64,000 nucleotides of DNA from DAIQNV01 sp036788215 (GCA_036788215.1 DAIQNV010000005.1:1-64000), one strand, 5' to 3'; shown: positions 16,058-25,078, counted from the stretch's first letter. Program-made: numbers and translations. The notes: a model not told the origin generated them from the letters alone.

Positions 16058-17698
16058 TCAGGGGGTCTCCGGCCCGATCGGCCCGATTGGCTCGGGGGGG
16101 TCGGGCAGGTCACCGGTGAAGCGGAGGGCGGTGAAGGCCCGGCGGTCGCGCTTGGGCTCTGCTGGGAGGCGACCGATCTCGGTGACGCCCTCGAAGAGCT
16201 CGGACCAGATGGCAACCTCGCCCCCCATCAGGACGCCCGGTCGCCCGACGAGCGCCGCCCGGGTCTGGACGTTGCGCAGGTCGGTCTCGGGCCAGAGGTC
16301 GTACTGCGTCTTGCGCCCGCCAAAGAGGCTCTGGGCGGCGTAGACCCGGGGCTGGCCCGGCAGATAGAACGCCAGCAGGCTGGCCCGCCCGTAGTGGATC
16401 GCCGTGTAGACGGGCTCTTCGCCCGTCTCGGCCCGCATCTCGACCGCGAGGTCCTCGACCTGGGACGCGAGGGTGCGGGCGCCGAAGCTGCGGCTGAGCC
16501 CCGGGACGACCCCGCGCCCGAAGGCGGTGCCCAGCCAGCCCGCGAGGGGGATGGCGACGACGAAGCCCATGAGGCAGACGAGGGTCGCGTGCCAGGCGAA
16601 CTTCACGGGGTTGTCGCGGCGCTGGTAGGCGTCGAGGGCGGCCCACCCCGCGATCGGGGCGAGGGTGACGAAGCCCGCGATGGTCCAGTTGGCCTCGACA
16701 TTGGTCGCGATGGTGACGAGGGCGTAGAGGGCGAACATGGGGAGGGCGAGGCAGACGAGGTAGGCGGGGGCGGTCCCGGCCCAGGCGGGCGACCGGTCCC
16801 GGTCGCCGGCGCTGCCTTTCCCGGCCCGGGCGAGGTTGATCAGGCCCAGGATGGCGACGACGACCATGGGACCCGCGACCGCGAACTGCAGCCCGATGAA
16901 CTCAAGGGTCCACATCGGGTCGTAGGGCTCGCTGGTGCCGCTCTGGGCCTGGATGGTGTCGCCCCCGGGCAGGCCCAGGTGGCCCAGCAGGTGGCGGACG
17001 GTGACCCAGTCGTTGGCACCGTTCCAGATGATGACGGGCAGGAGCCCCGCGAGGGCGCACGCGGTCGCGAGGGCGAGCTCCCGGGCCCGGGCCCGGGGGC
17101 GCTTCTTCCGCGTGATCAGGAGGTAGAGGACAAAGCCCACGGGGAAAATCGCGATGGTGTACTTGAAGAGAAAGCCCACGCCGATCGCGAGCCCGAGGCC
17201 CGCCCAGAAGGGCGCGCGGCCCGTCTCCCGCGTGACCGCCAGCCACCCCGAGAGGGCGGCGAGGGCCCAGCAGGCGAGGTAGGGCCCGTCGATGGTCATG
17301 AGCATGCTGACCGCGTGGTGGCCCGGCATGCTCATCAGGGCGACCGCGCCCAGGAACCCGACCCGGCCGTCGCGGAAGGTGGCGCGGGCGAGGGCGGCGA
17401 CCGCCAGGGCACCGATGACCGACGCGACGACCGCGGGGGTGCGGACGCCCAGTTCGGTGTCGCCGAAGAGGGCGGTGCCCAGCCAGATGACCCAGGCAAC
17501 GCCCGGGCCCTTGGAGTAGTACGACCAGTCGATGTGGCGGGACCAGTCCCAGTAGTGGGCCTCGTCCTCGATGAGGGTGTAGGGGCTGAAGAACGCCATG
17601 TAGACCATGCGGGCGACCGCGAAGAGGAGCACGACCGCGATCGTGGGCCACCAGCTCCGGGCCCACCGGAGCGGCTCGCGATCCTGCTGCGCGTCCAT
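16058..17698 (-). CDS. Glycosyltransferase family 39 (ArnT/PMT-like)
   Basis: A polytopic membrane transferase of 546 residues. The first helix is followed by the loop TLIEDEAHYWDWS (41-53) with the acidic E44-D45-E46 that defines the GT39/ArnT active site. SYYSKGPG is just after, and roughly a dozen hydrophobic segments run to about 430. The C-terminal 120 residues are soluble and periplasmic. Such enzymes move sugars from polyprenyl phosphate to lipid A, proteins or glycans. It lies five bases after the LptF-like gene and two bases before PAP2, so this is one operon. The acceptor is unknown. Confidence 0.85.
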   Translation of the reverse strand: MDAQQDREPLRWARSWWPTIAVVLLFAVARMVYMAFFSPYTLIEDEAHYWDWSRHIDWSYYSKGPGVAWVIWLGTALFGDTELGVRTPAVVASVIGALAVAALARATFRDGRVGFLGAVALMSMPGHHAVSMLMTIDGPYLACWALAALSGWLAVTRETGRAPFWAGLGLAIGVGFLFKYTIAIFPVGFVLYLLITRKKRPRARARELALATACALAGLLPVIIWNGANDWVTVRHLLGHLGLPGGDTIQAQSGTSEPYDPMWTLEFIGLQFAVAGPMVVVAILGLINLARAGKGSAGDRDRSPAWAGTAPAYLVCLALPMFALYALVTIATNVEANWTIAGFVTLAPIAGWAALDAYQRRDNPVKFAWHATLVCLMGFVVAIPLAGWLGTAFGRGVVPGLSRSFGARTLASQVEDLAVEMRAETGEEPVYTAIHYGRASLLAFYLPGQPRVYAAQSLFGGRKTQYDLWPETDLRNVQTRAALVGRPGVLMGGEVAIWSELFEGVTEIGRLPAEPKRDRRAFTALRFTGDLPDPPEPIGPIGPETP

Positions 17699-17703
17699 GC
17701 CCG

Positions 17704-19419
17704 TCACCGCCGGCTCACCCAGGCGAGGCCCGCGCCGGCGTAGGCGGCGAGGGCGCCGACGCCCGACCAGGTCAGGGGGATGCCCACGGTCGGGCTGTCC
17801 GAGTGCGTCGTCTGCTGCCCGGTCGAGATGAGGATGACCGTGACGACCGCTGGGAAGAAGCTCCAGAGGTACACCACGAGAGGCGGGCTGTTCTTCAGCA
17901 GGAGCGCCGTGATCGCGCCGGTGAGGACCATGACGAGGCAGCTCGCGGCCATCGCCATCCGCTCGTGCTGCTTGCTGGTGATCTCGCGCTGGAGCTTGGC
18001 CAGGAGCCACTCGAGGCGCTGCGTCTGCTCCGCGATGCCGGGGTAGGCGCCCTGTGGGTCGAGCCGGGACTTCGACTCGGCGACCATCTGCGCCGGGTTG
18101 AGCGTCAGCAGGCGGTCGAGGGGGTCGACGCGGAGGCGGAGGCCCCCGATCTTCCGGCGGCGCTGCTCGGTCTCGACGGTGCGGGCGGCGCCGTCGACGC
18201 TGGAGCGTGCGGAGAGGTGGACCCCATCGAGAATCAGTTCAAAGGTCAGGCCCCGCTCGTCGGGCGTGGTGCCGAGGGCGTCGTCGGCGCTGGCGCTGTG
18301 GCCCTCGAGGTTGATGACCGCGTCCTCCGCTTCGAGGCGGTCGACACCGCCCCCGCCGGGCTCTCCGTTCGGGCCCGGGCGGTAGATGTCGACGATCACC
18401 CGCCCGCCCGGCGTGACCGGGGCGAAGCGCCAGCCCCGGTCGGGCCCGATGCCCCCGGAGGTGATGACGACCGAGAGCCCGCCGGCGCCGATCATGCGGA
18501 GGTCGCCCTCCGCGTGGACCTGCTGGGCGAGTTTCTCGAGCCCCTCCCGGGCGGCGAGCTGGCGGGCGAGCTCGACGCGGGTCGATTCGACGAAGTTCAT
18601 CCGCTCGGGGTGGTCGCGCAGGTCCCGCAGCTCGCCGAAGGTGAGGAACTTGGGGTCGTCCTCGAAGGCGTCGGGGACGCGGAAGGGGCGGGTGCGGACG
18701 CGGTCGATCACGCGGAGCTCGCCCTCGGTGGAGCCCACGCCCCGCTCGAGCTGGATGACGCCCGCGATGGAGCCCTCGTCGAAGCCCGCCATGGGCCCGG
18801 GCAGCAGGATGACCCAGGCCCTTTCCGCGGTCGCGTCGGTCAGCACCTCGCCCGCGCCGGTCGTCTCGACCGCTGCGACCCCGAGGAGCAGGAGCTGATC
18901 GAGGACGCCCGACCCGGGCTCGGGGGGCACGCGCCGGATCGCGTCGGCGTAGACGGTCATGTTGCCCAAGGTGGCGGGCTGGCCCCTCTCTATGCGGCTC
19001 ACGAGCATCTGGGCGACATCGAGCGTGACCATCCGCTCCATCCCCCGGAGGAAGCGGGGGATGACCTGCTCGTTGAGGGTCGCGAGCGCCCCCGCCATCA
19101 GAAGGCCCGAGACGAGCGCGGGCACGATCAGCGTGCGGTGGCTGAGCCCCCCCGCCTGGGCGGCGGTGATCTCGTTGTCCTGGGCCATGCGGTGGTAGGC
19201 GAGGGTGGTGCCGAAGCTCGCGGCGAAGGGCAGCGCGTAGGCGAGCATGGGCGGGATCGCGAGGAGCATGAACTTCATCGCCCCGCCCGGCGTGAGGTCC
19301 CCGTCCGCCAGGGGCTTGACCGCAGCAGCGAACGCGATGACGGTGACGAGCACGCTCGCGGAGAGCAGAACGAGCCGCCAGAGCTCGAGCGTCATGTGCC
19401 GCCAGAGGGTGAGGGGCAT
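17704..19419 (-). CDS. LptF/LptG-type permease, enlarged periplasmic domain
   Basis: A second YjgP/YjgQ-family protein of 571 residues, about 200 longer than typical LptF. The N-terminal helices (MTLELWRLVLLSASVLVTVI and LAIPPMLAYALPFAASFGTT) and the C-terminal helices (MAMAASCLVMVLTGAITALL onward) match the family. The extra length lies in the periplasmic region between about 145 and 465, with several beta-rich stretches. With the 14106 gene it supplies both permease halves for LptB. The ATG at 19419 lacks a Shine-Dalgarno; an ATG at 19395 would shorten it by eight residues. It heads the GT39-PAP2-LptG run. Confidence 0.8.
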   Translation of the reverse strand: MPLTLWRHMTLELWRLVLLSASVLVTVIAFAAAVKPLADGDLTPGGAMKFMLLAIPPMLAYALPFAASFGTTLAYHRMAQDNEITAAQAGGLSHRTLIVPALVSGLLMAGALATLNEQVIPRFLRGMERMVTLDVAQMLVSRIERGQPATLGNMTVYADAIRRVPPEPGSGVLDQLLLLGVAAVETTGAGEVLTDATAERAWVILLPGPMAGFDEGSIAGVIQLERGVGSTEGELRVIDRVRTRPFRVPDAFEDDPKFLTFGELRDLRDHPERMNFVESTRVELARQLAAREGLEKLAQQVHAEGDLRMIGAGGLSVVITSGGIGPDRGWRFAPVTPGGRVIVDIYRPGPNGEPGGGGVDRLEAEDAVINLEGHSASADDALGTTPDERGLTFELILDGVHLSARSSVDGAARTVETEQRRRKIGGLRLRVDPLDRLLTLNPAQMVAESKSRLDPQGAYPGIAEQTQRLEWLLAKLQREITSKQHERMAMAASCLVMVLTGAITALLLKNSPPLVVYLWSFFPAVVTVILISTGQQTTHSDSPTVGIPLTWSGVGALAAYAGAGLAWVSRR

Positions 19420-19463
19420 GGGGATGAGGGTACGCGGGCGGAGGGTCCCGAGCGTCCGAGGAT

Positions 19464-19555
19464 ATTGGGTGCCGTGGAGACGGCGCAGCCTTCTCCACGA
19501 ACGAGCGATCCCCATCGTGGAAAGGCCGCGGGGCGGCGTTTCCACGGCACCCAAT
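19464..19555. repeat. Palindromic element, family A copy 1 (double hairpin)
   Basis: Perfect 15-base inverted termini ATTGGGTGCCGTGGA (19464-19478) and TCCACGGCACCCAAT (19541-19555) enclose two internal hairpins, GTGGAGA/TCTCCAC and GTGGAAA/TTTCCAC. Related copies are at 21620, 23861, 62791 and 63359. Confidence 0.8.
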
Positions 19556-19595
19556 CATGCTGGGCATGGCACTCCTGGGCACGGTGCAGCGCGTC

Positions 19596-19679
19596 AGAGC
19601 CGCGATGGTGACATCGCGGTCGGTCGGCGGACGGTCGTGACGGCGCACCCGATCCCCGCGATGTCACGATCGCGGCTCT
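19596..19679. repeat. Long palindrome, family D
   Basis: Two 24-base arms (19596-19619 and 19656-19679) pair with one mismatch; the arms begin AGAGCCGCGATG and end ATCGCGGCTCT. It directly follows the family A element, so the whole spacer between the LptF-like gene and cysS is made of two palindromes. Confidence 0.8.
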
Positions 19680-19694
19680 CAAGGGCGCGTGCGA

Positions 19695-21542
19695 TCACGC
19701 CCGTGTGACCTCGACCTTCCCGCCCGGGGCGTCCTTGATCGCGAGGCCCCTGGCTGCGAGTTCGTCGCGGATGGCGTCGGCCTGGGCGAAGTCCTTGGCT
19801 TTGCGGGCTGCGGCCCGCTGGGCGAGGAGGGATTCGATCTCGGGGTCGGGGTCGACGCCTTTGAAGAGTCCGATGGAGGTTTCGGTGGACTTGGGATTGG
19901 CTTCGGGACGGAAGATGACGCCGAGGATGTTGTCGATGAGATGGAGACGACCGAGACCGGATTCTGCGTAATTGCTGCTATCGGTCATTTTCATGGCAGT
20001 AGCCAACGGCAAGGGCTCGGGCGGCAGCTGGATCTGATCGACTTCCCGACCGATCGCAGCCTGAGTTTCCTGTATTGACTTGACTGCATCGTCGATTGTC
20101 GATGCTTGTGACAGTACTCCAGGTATGAATCCGCCCCTCAACTCCTCATCCAAGGTGGCGAGCGCTCCCGAAACATTCAGGTCTTGCATCAAGAATCGTC
20201 CGATCCGACGGATAACGGGCGACCCCGGTGCGCAGATGTCGTATGGGGCTTGCTCCCGTTTATCCTGCAGCCACATCATCGTTCTTGCGGCGCGTCGGAT
20301 GCGTACGAGTCGCTCCGCCGATTCTTTTAGCCCCTTAAAACTGAAGTCCGCATTGCTCCGATAGTGCGTCTTGATCAGCTCCAACCGAACCGCTGCCGGC
20401 TCAATCTTGACGCCGTCGATGACCTTGTCGAACAACTCGCGCGCCGTGTAGAAGGTCCCCTTGCTCTTGCTCATCTTCCCGCCCTCAAAGAACAGGTAGC
20501 GGGCGTGGACCCAGTGCCTCGCGAAGCGGTCGGCGCCGGTCAGGCAACAGCTCTGCGCGAGCTCGCACTCGTGGTGCGGGAAGATGTTGTCCTCGCCCCC
20601 GGAGTGCAGATCGATGGTCCCCGCTTCCCCACCCCCGCCGATCACCCGCCCCAATCCCCCCCGCACCAGCGCCTCCAGGCTCATCGCGGTGCACTCGATG
20701 TGCCAGCCGGGGTAGCCCTCGCCCAGCGTCACGCCCCCGACGGTTGGGCCGGGCCACTTCATCAGGTGCGACGCGTCCTCCTTCCACAGCAGGAAATCCG
20801 CCGGGTGGTGCTTCTCTCGCTGCGTGGTGTCGGTGACGCGCCCGCCGGCGCCGCCTCGGAGTTGGTCCAGGCTGTTCCCGCTGAGTTGCCCGTAGCGCTC
20901 GAACTTCTGCACGTCGAAGTAGACCGCCCGCCGGCCGGGCTCGCCCGCGACGTAGGCGCAGCCCTTCTCCGCCAGCGCCTCGATGACCTTCTTCATCCCC
21001 TCGACATGGTCGGAGGCGCGGGGCATGAAGTCGCCCCGCTTCCCGGGTTTGGCGCCCGCGTACTCCTCCGCGACCTTCAGGCCCAGCTTCTGCCCGTCCT
21101 CGATGAAGCGGCTCGCGTAGAAGTCCGCGATCGCGCGGGGGTCCTTCGGGTCGATCGAGGCGTCGGCGGGGAGCTTGCCCGCCTTCTTGGCCTCGAGCAG
21201 GCGCTGGCCCGCGAGGGCCATCTTGTCCTCGCCCCCCCCGTCGGCGCTGGCGTCGTCGGTCATGTGGCCGACGTCGGTGATGTTCATGACGTGCCGGACG
21301 GTCCGGGGCCCCTCGTGCACCCCGTCCCCGTGCTTCACCCGGCAGAGCGGGCTCTCGAGGAAGCGGCGGAGCAGGTCGGCGAAGAGGAAGGCCCGGAAGT
21401 TCCCGATGTGGGCATCGTCGTAGACCGTGGGCCCGCAGGTGTAGAAAGAGATGTCGGCGGGGTCCGCCGGCTCGAAGGGCTCGACCGATCGCGTCAGCGT
21501 GTTGTAGAGGTGGAGGACCTTGGGTTCGGGCAGGTCAGGCAC
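19695..21542 (-). CDS. cysS: Cysteinyl-tRNA synthetase
   Basis: A class I synthetase charging tRNA-Cys. It is 615 residues, long for the family (about 460-500), with an insert near 95-130. The zinc cysteine in FYTCGPTVYDDAHIGN (C36), the HIGH-like HIGN (45-48) and KMSKS (356-360) are intact. The start is GTG at 21542, chosen because GAAGGAG lies six bases upstream. The part after KMSKS (about residues 365-537, DNA 19930-20450) is strikingly less GC-rich: I count 31/60 G+C in 20041-20100 and 33/60 in 20161-20220, against roughly 70% elsewhere. The reading frame is intact. This suggests recombination or unusual constraint. Confidence 0.93.
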   Translation of the reverse strand: MPDLPEPKVLHLYNTLTRSVEPFEPADPADISFYTCGPTVYDDAHIGNFRAFLFADLLRRFLESPLCRVKHGDGVHEGPRTVRHVMNITDVGHMTDDASADGGGEDKMALAGQRLLEAKKAGKLPADASIDPKDPRAIADFYASRFIEDGQKLGLKVAEEYAGAKPGKRGDFMPRASDHVEGMKKVIEALAEKGCAYVAGEPGRRAVYFDVQKFERYGQLSGNSLDQLRGGAGGRVTDTTQREKHHPADFLLWKEDASHLMKWPGPTVGGVTLGEGYPGWHIECTAMSLEALVRGGLGRVIGGGGEAGTIDLHSGGEDNIFPHHECELAQSCCLTGADRFARHWVHARYLFFEGGKMSKSKGTFYTARELFDKVIDGVKIEPAAVRLELIKTHYRSNADFSFKGLKESAERLVRIRRAARTMMWLQDKREQAPYDICAPGSPVIRRIGRFLMQDLNVSGALATLDEELRGGFIPGVLSQASTIDDAVKSIQETQAAIGREVDQIQLPPEPLPLATAMKMTDSSNYAESGLGRLHLIDNILGVIFRPEANPKSTETSIGLFKGVDPDPEIESLLAQRAAARKAKDFAQADAIRDELAARGLAIKDAPGGKVEVTRA

Positions 21543-21619
21543 AGGGGGCTCCTTCGGGCGATTGTTCCGCGCCCGCACGGGGGGATCAGCCGGCGGCGCC
21601 ATTCAGACCAGCCAACCTC

Positions 21620-21712
21620 GGGTGCCGTGGAAACACCGCGAAGCGGTTTTTCCACGATCGAAGGCTCGAACCCCCCGTTCGTGGAGAAGGCTGCGCCGTC
21701 TCCAAGGCACCC
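21620..21712. repeat. Palindromic element, family A copy 2
   Basis: GGGTGCCGTGGAAA at the left and TCTCCAAGGCACCC at the right flank two hairpins (GTGGAAA/TTTCCAC and TGGAGA/TCTCCA). The hairpin order is reversed relative to copy 1, so it is the same element inverted. It sits between the phosphoesterase and cysS. Confidence 0.75.
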
Positions 21713-21721
21713 ACAGCTTTC

Positions 21722-22681
21722 CTACCACACCACCAGGCGTGTCAGGCGCTCCGCTGTCTCCGGGCCCGGGAAGGGGCCCCGCCTCAGCGTGTAGACCCCG
21801 AGCTGCGGGGGGCAGTTGAGCCGAAGGTCGATCACGGTCTCCCCCAGCCCCCGCCCGATGGCGCACAGGGTGTTGCCCAGGCGCAGGACCCCGGACGCCA
21901 GGTCCCCGGGCAGGTCGCAGGAGGTGTGCAGGGCGTGGTCCTCCTTCAGCCTCACCTGCCCCCCGTGCGTGTGGCCCGCGAGGACGAGGTGGGCCCCGAG
22001 GTGGGCCGCGGGGTAGACCTGGGTCGGGAAGTGGGCGAGGGCGATGGTGAACGAAGCGGGTGTCTGATCTCCATCCAGCCCCGCGTCCAGCCCGGCCCCC
22101 AGCATGTCCTCGGGCTCGCTCGCGCCCAGGATCCGGACGCGCTCCCCCCTGATCTCGATGGTGGTCCCCCGGTTCTCCAGCCAGGTGATTCCGGGTACGC
22201 CCTCGCGGGCCATCCCCTGAAAGGCCGCGGTGTCGTGGTTCCCGAAGACGCCGAAGGTGCCGAACCGGGCCCGCCAGGCCCGGGCCTGGTCGCGGAGGCT
22301 GGCTAGGGCGACCTTCTCGTCCCCCGGGTGGTCCATGTAGTCGCCGGTGAGCAGCACGAGGTCGGCGTCGATCTTGGCCAGGACGCCCGGCAGGCGCCGC
22401 AGCGCCCCGCCCCTCTTGAAGGGGAAGACGGCGCCGAGGAGGCCCTGGGCGTGGTCGCGGGCGTGGGTGTCGGTGATATGGACGAGCGTCAGCCCGTCCA
22501 GGCCCGGGGGAAGGTCGGGGTGCGTCAGGTCGTGGCGTTCGACGGGGTCGGGTTTCTGGCTCCGCCGGTCGCTCGGAGCCCCCTTGGGCGTCGCGTCGGA
22601 AAAGCCTCTAGACTGTTCGGCCGCGGGCGACCGGGAGGAGTCCGCGGACACGGAGGCGTCGGATCTTTCCGGGGGTGTCAT
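21722..22681 (-). CDS. Calcineurin-like metallophosphoesterase (YkuE/YaeI type)
   Basis: A two-metal phosphoesterase of 319 residues. Metal-binding motifs are D71-T-H73 (ITDTHARD), GD at 113-114 (LLTGDYMDH), GNHD (147-150), H in LAHFP and GHTHGGQ near the C-terminus. This set and spacing match YaeI/YkuE enzymes that act on lipid-linked or UDP-diacylglucosamine-type substrates. There is a polar, Ser/Asp-rich N-terminal 45 residues and no clear signal peptide. The ATG has GGGAG seven bases upstream. It is divergent from the HTH membrane gene at 22850. Confidence 0.88.
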   Translation of the reverse strand: MTPPERSDASVSADSSRSPAAEQSRGFSDATPKGAPSDRRSQKPDPVERHDLTHPDLPPGLDGLTLVHITDTHARDHAQGLLGAVFPFKRGGALRRLPGVLAKIDADLVLLTGDYMDHPGDEKVALASLRDQARAWRARFGTFGVFGNHDTAAFQGMAREGVPGITWLENRGTTIEIRGERVRILGASEPEDMLGAGLDAGLDGDQTPASFTIALAHFPTQVYPAAHLGAHLVLAGHTHGGQVRLKEDHALHTSCDLPGDLASGVLRLGNTLCAIGRGLGETVIDLRLNCPPQLGVYTLRRGPFPGPETAERLTRLVVW

Positions 22682-22849
22682 GCGGATACTCCCGGGCGGT
22701 TCGTGCCTGCGAACGGGCCCACCGGAGCGTCGCGTTCGGCGCCCCCCGGCTCAGGGCCTCGCCCGTCCCCCCGGCCCTGCCCGCGCAGCGAGACCCGCGG
22801 GACGAACCCCAGGCATCGGACGCGACCAGCAGCACATCGGAGAACGGTC

Positions 22850-23719
22850 ATGGCCAAGATGTTCTACACACTCCCGGAAGCAGCCGCGAAGCTCGGTATG
22901 AGCGAGGACGATGTCCGCGGGCTCACCGAGAGCGGTCAGCTCCAGGAATTCCGCGACCGGGACCAGATCATGCTGAAGGTCGAGCAGGTCGACCTCCTGG
23001 CGGGCAGCGACGACGACGGGGACGACCTGATCCCGCTGGCGGAGTCGGGTGAGCTCGAGCCCCTGAGCCCGGGCAGTTCGGGGTCGGGGTCGGTCTTCGG
23101 GGCTGAGAACCCGATGGAGGCGACCGGCATCAGCATCTTCGACCCCGAGGTGGGGGAAGAGGCGGACCCCTCCGCGGCAACCCAGATCACCGGGGGCGTG
23201 GCGACGCCCGACTTCGACATGGACGCGGCGGCCTCCGGCTCGGGCCTGGCGAACATCGCCCTCGAGTCCGACGACACCAGCCTCGGGGCGGACCTTCTGG
23301 ACGACGTGTACGGCTCGGGCGCGGGCGCGAGCGGGGCGGCGAGCCGGGCGGGCTCCGCCGGGATGTCCGGGGGCGGGCAGAGCGCGATGGGCGCCAGCGG
23401 GATGGCGGACGCGGGCGGGGACCTCTTTGAGCCCACCGGTGGCGAGGAGGAGCTGGCTCCTGTCGCTCCCCAGCAGATGATGTTCGCGGGCGCCGAGGCC
23501 TACGACGGCCCGGGCTCCGGGCTCGTGGGCGGGCTGGCCCTGGGCATGATCGTCGTGCTGCTCGCGGCGGCGACGATCGCGATCCTGAGCCTCTTCGGCG
23601 GCGCCCCGGCGCTGATCGACAGCGTCACGATGACGGTGGTCTATGGCATCGCGGGGGGCGGCGCGGTCCTGATGGTGATCGCGGCCCTGGTCGGCTGGGT
23701 CTTGCTGCGGCGCAGCTGA
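22850..23719 (+). CDS. Membrane protein with N-terminal excisionase-like HTH
   Basis: A protein of 289 residues. Residues 4-50 (MFYTLPEAAAKLGMSEDDVRG and a following strand) form a MerR/excisionase-type winged helix of the HTH_17 kind. A long acidic Gly/Ser/Ala-rich linker without fold runs to about 215, and two membrane helices (LVGGLALGMIVVLLAAATIAIL and VVYGIAGGGAVLMVIAALVGWVLL) end the protein in a basic tail. A DNA-binding head tethered to the inner membrane by a disordered linker is a plausible architecture; the target is unknown. GGAG lies eight bases before the ATG. Similar HTH-linker-TM proteins occur in other planctomycetes, from memory. Confidence 0.7.
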   Translation: MAKMFYTLPEAAAKLGMSEDDVRGLTESGQLQEFRDRDQIMLKVEQVDLLAGSDDDGDDLIPLAESGELEPLSPGSSGSGSVFGAENPMEATGISIFDPEVGEEADPSAATQITGGVATPDFDMDAAASGSGLANIALESDDTSLGADLLDDVYGSGAGASGAASRAGSAGMSGGGQSAMGASGMADAGGDLFEPTGGEEELAPVAPQQMMFAGAEAYDGPGSGLVGGLALGMIVVLLAAATIAILSLFGGAPALIDSVTMTVVYGIAGGGAVLMVIAALVGWVLLRRS

Positions 23720-23742
23720 GCGAGAGCGTCATCTCAATCCGA

Positions 23743-23817
23743 GGGTGGCACGCCCACGCGCAGCGCGGTCGTGTGGTGTGATGGTCCATGCCCGAGCTGC
23801 GCGTGGGCATGTCACCC
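23743..23817. repeat. Palindromic element, family B copy 1
   Basis: 26-base arms beginning GGGTGGCACGCCCACGCG and ending GCGTGGGCATGTCACCC pair with three mismatches. It lies 24 bases after the HTH membrane gene. Confidence 0.78.
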
Positions 23818-23860
23818 GGCGCTGAGGTGCAGCACACTGGGTCCGCCAATGGGCGTTGTC

Positions 23861-23896
23861 GTTCGTGGAGAAGGCTGCGCCGTCTCCACGGCACCC
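23861..23896. repeat. Half copy of family A element
   Basis: Only the GTTCGTGGAGA...TCTCCACGGCACCC half of the family A element is present; the partner half is missing. It follows family B copy 1 by 43 bases, in the spacer 23720-23918. Confidence 0.65.
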
Positions 23897-23918
23897 GCGA
23901 TGTGTTCCCAACGCACCT

Positions 23919-24434
23919 TTATCCCCGCTCGACAGTCAGCCCCGCCACTTCGTAGCGACCGCCCTGCAGGCCCATTTGGGCCAGGCGGGGTGTGGAGGCG
24001 TACAGGACGCGGGGCGTGTCGCCCGAGAAGTCGATGGTTGCCCGGATGTCCTGGGACTCGATGTGCCACAGGTCGCTCTCCGCGTCGTGCTGCCACTCGG
24101 CGCGGTCGCTCGGTGCGGGGAGGAGGTCCTGGCGCAGGTTCGATGCCGGGTCACACAGGATCGCGCGGGCGTGCCAGCCGACGCCATTGGGCGACAGGTC
24201 GATGACCAGCTCGGGCGGGGCCTTGGCGGTCGGGCGCAGGTCGGCGATGACGCGGGCCAAGGCGATGCGCCCGAGCTCGAAGCGCACCCGGCAGCGGGTC
24301 ACGCCCTCGGGGGCGACCGTCGTTGCCCGGGCGTGGTCGCGCGTCGACCGGGCTGGCGCGCTACCCGCCAGGCGCGCGAACCCGTTGCCGGCGTGCGATC
24401 CGTTGGTGGAGGTGTGCGGCGCTGCCCTGGTCAT
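23919..24434 (-). CDS. Unrecognised protein coupled to GbsR-type regulator
   Basis: A soluble protein of 171 residues of unknown family. The first 40 residues are polar and low complexity. From about 44 it alternates short strands and charged turns (RCRVRFELGRIALARVIADL, LWHIESQDIRATIDFSG, RYEVAGLTVERG), suggesting a beta-rich fold. Its ATG overlaps the stop of the upstream regulator (ATGA at 24431-24434), so it is translated as the second gene of a two-gene unit. It may be the effector or the partner of that regulator; no motif proves it. Confidence 0.6.
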   Translation of the reverse strand: MTRAAPHTSTNGSHAGNGFARLAGSAPARSTRDHARATTVAPEGVTRCRVRFELGRIALARVIADLRPTAKAPPELVIDLSPNGVGWHARAILCDPASNLRQDLLPAPSDRAEWQHDAESDLWHIESQDIRATIDFSGDTPRVLYASTPRLAQMGLQGGRYEVAGLTVERG

Positions 24435-25072
24435 ACCGCGTCGCTCCTGAGTTCCGCGCCGTCCTTGCCCTTGCGCAGGGTCGGGGTCTTGCTGAGCAGC
24501 GTGGCTGCGAGCCTGAGGCCGGGTCCGGTGGGTCCGATGAAGCGGTTGCCCAGTTTCGTGGTCATCTCGAAGAAGTCGATCATCGCGTCGAGGCGCTCAT
24601 CGATCTCCGCCTGGCCGGGCTCGGCGCTGCCCTTGGCGGCGCTGGCGCTGGTGTGGTCGCGGATCTCGTGGAGGTTCACCAGCAGGGGGTCGACCTCACG
24701 CTTGATGCGCTCGCGGACGATCGCCCGGAAGATCGTCCAGACGTCCTGTTCCGCCTGGAAGTACTCCTTGCGGTCGCCCCGCCTGTGGACGCGGGCGATG
24801 ACGCCCCAGTCGAGCAGGGCGCGGAGGGACATGCTCGCGTTCCCGCGGGAGATCTCGAGCCGGGCCATCACGTCGTCGGTGCACATGGGCTCGCCCGTGA
24901 TGTAGAGGAGCGCGTGCACCTCAGCCATCGTGCGGCTGATCCCCCACACCGAGCCCATGCGCCCCCAGGCCTCGATGAAGCGGTCCACCGAAGCGGGCTC
25001 ACCCCCGGCGCCTGTTGTCGGAACGGGGGCGGGGTTGGGGGTGGGGTCGGGCTGGGCCGCGGGCTTCGACAT
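24431..25072 (-). CDS. GbsR/MarR-type winged-helix transcriptional regulator
   Basis: A protein of 213 residues. Residues about 28-105 form a MarR-like winged helix with the GbsR-style sequence GSVWGISRTMAEVHALLYIT and then LEISRGNASMSLRALLDWGV and VHRRGDRKEYF. The C-terminal half is helical, expected for dimerisation. Relatives in Bacillus sense choline or other osmolyte signals; the ligand here is unknown. The only signal before the ATG is AAGGG directly adjacent, too close for a normal ribosome-binding site, and GATACT sits six bases upstream, so a leaderless transcript is likely. A palindrome at 25111-25132 lies just upstream of the -35. Confidence 0.8.
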   Translation of the reverse strand: MSKPAAQPDPTPNPAPVPTTGAGGEPASVDRFIEAWGRMGSVWGISRTMAEVHALLYITGEPMCTDDVMARLEISRGNASMSLRALLDWGVIARVHRRGDRKEYFQAEQDVWTIFRAIVRERIKREVDPLLVNLHEIRDHTSASAAKGSAEPGQAEIDERLDAMIDFFEMTTKLGNRFIGPTGPGLRLAATLLSKTPTLRKGKDGAELRSDAV

Positions 25073-25078
25073 CCCTTA

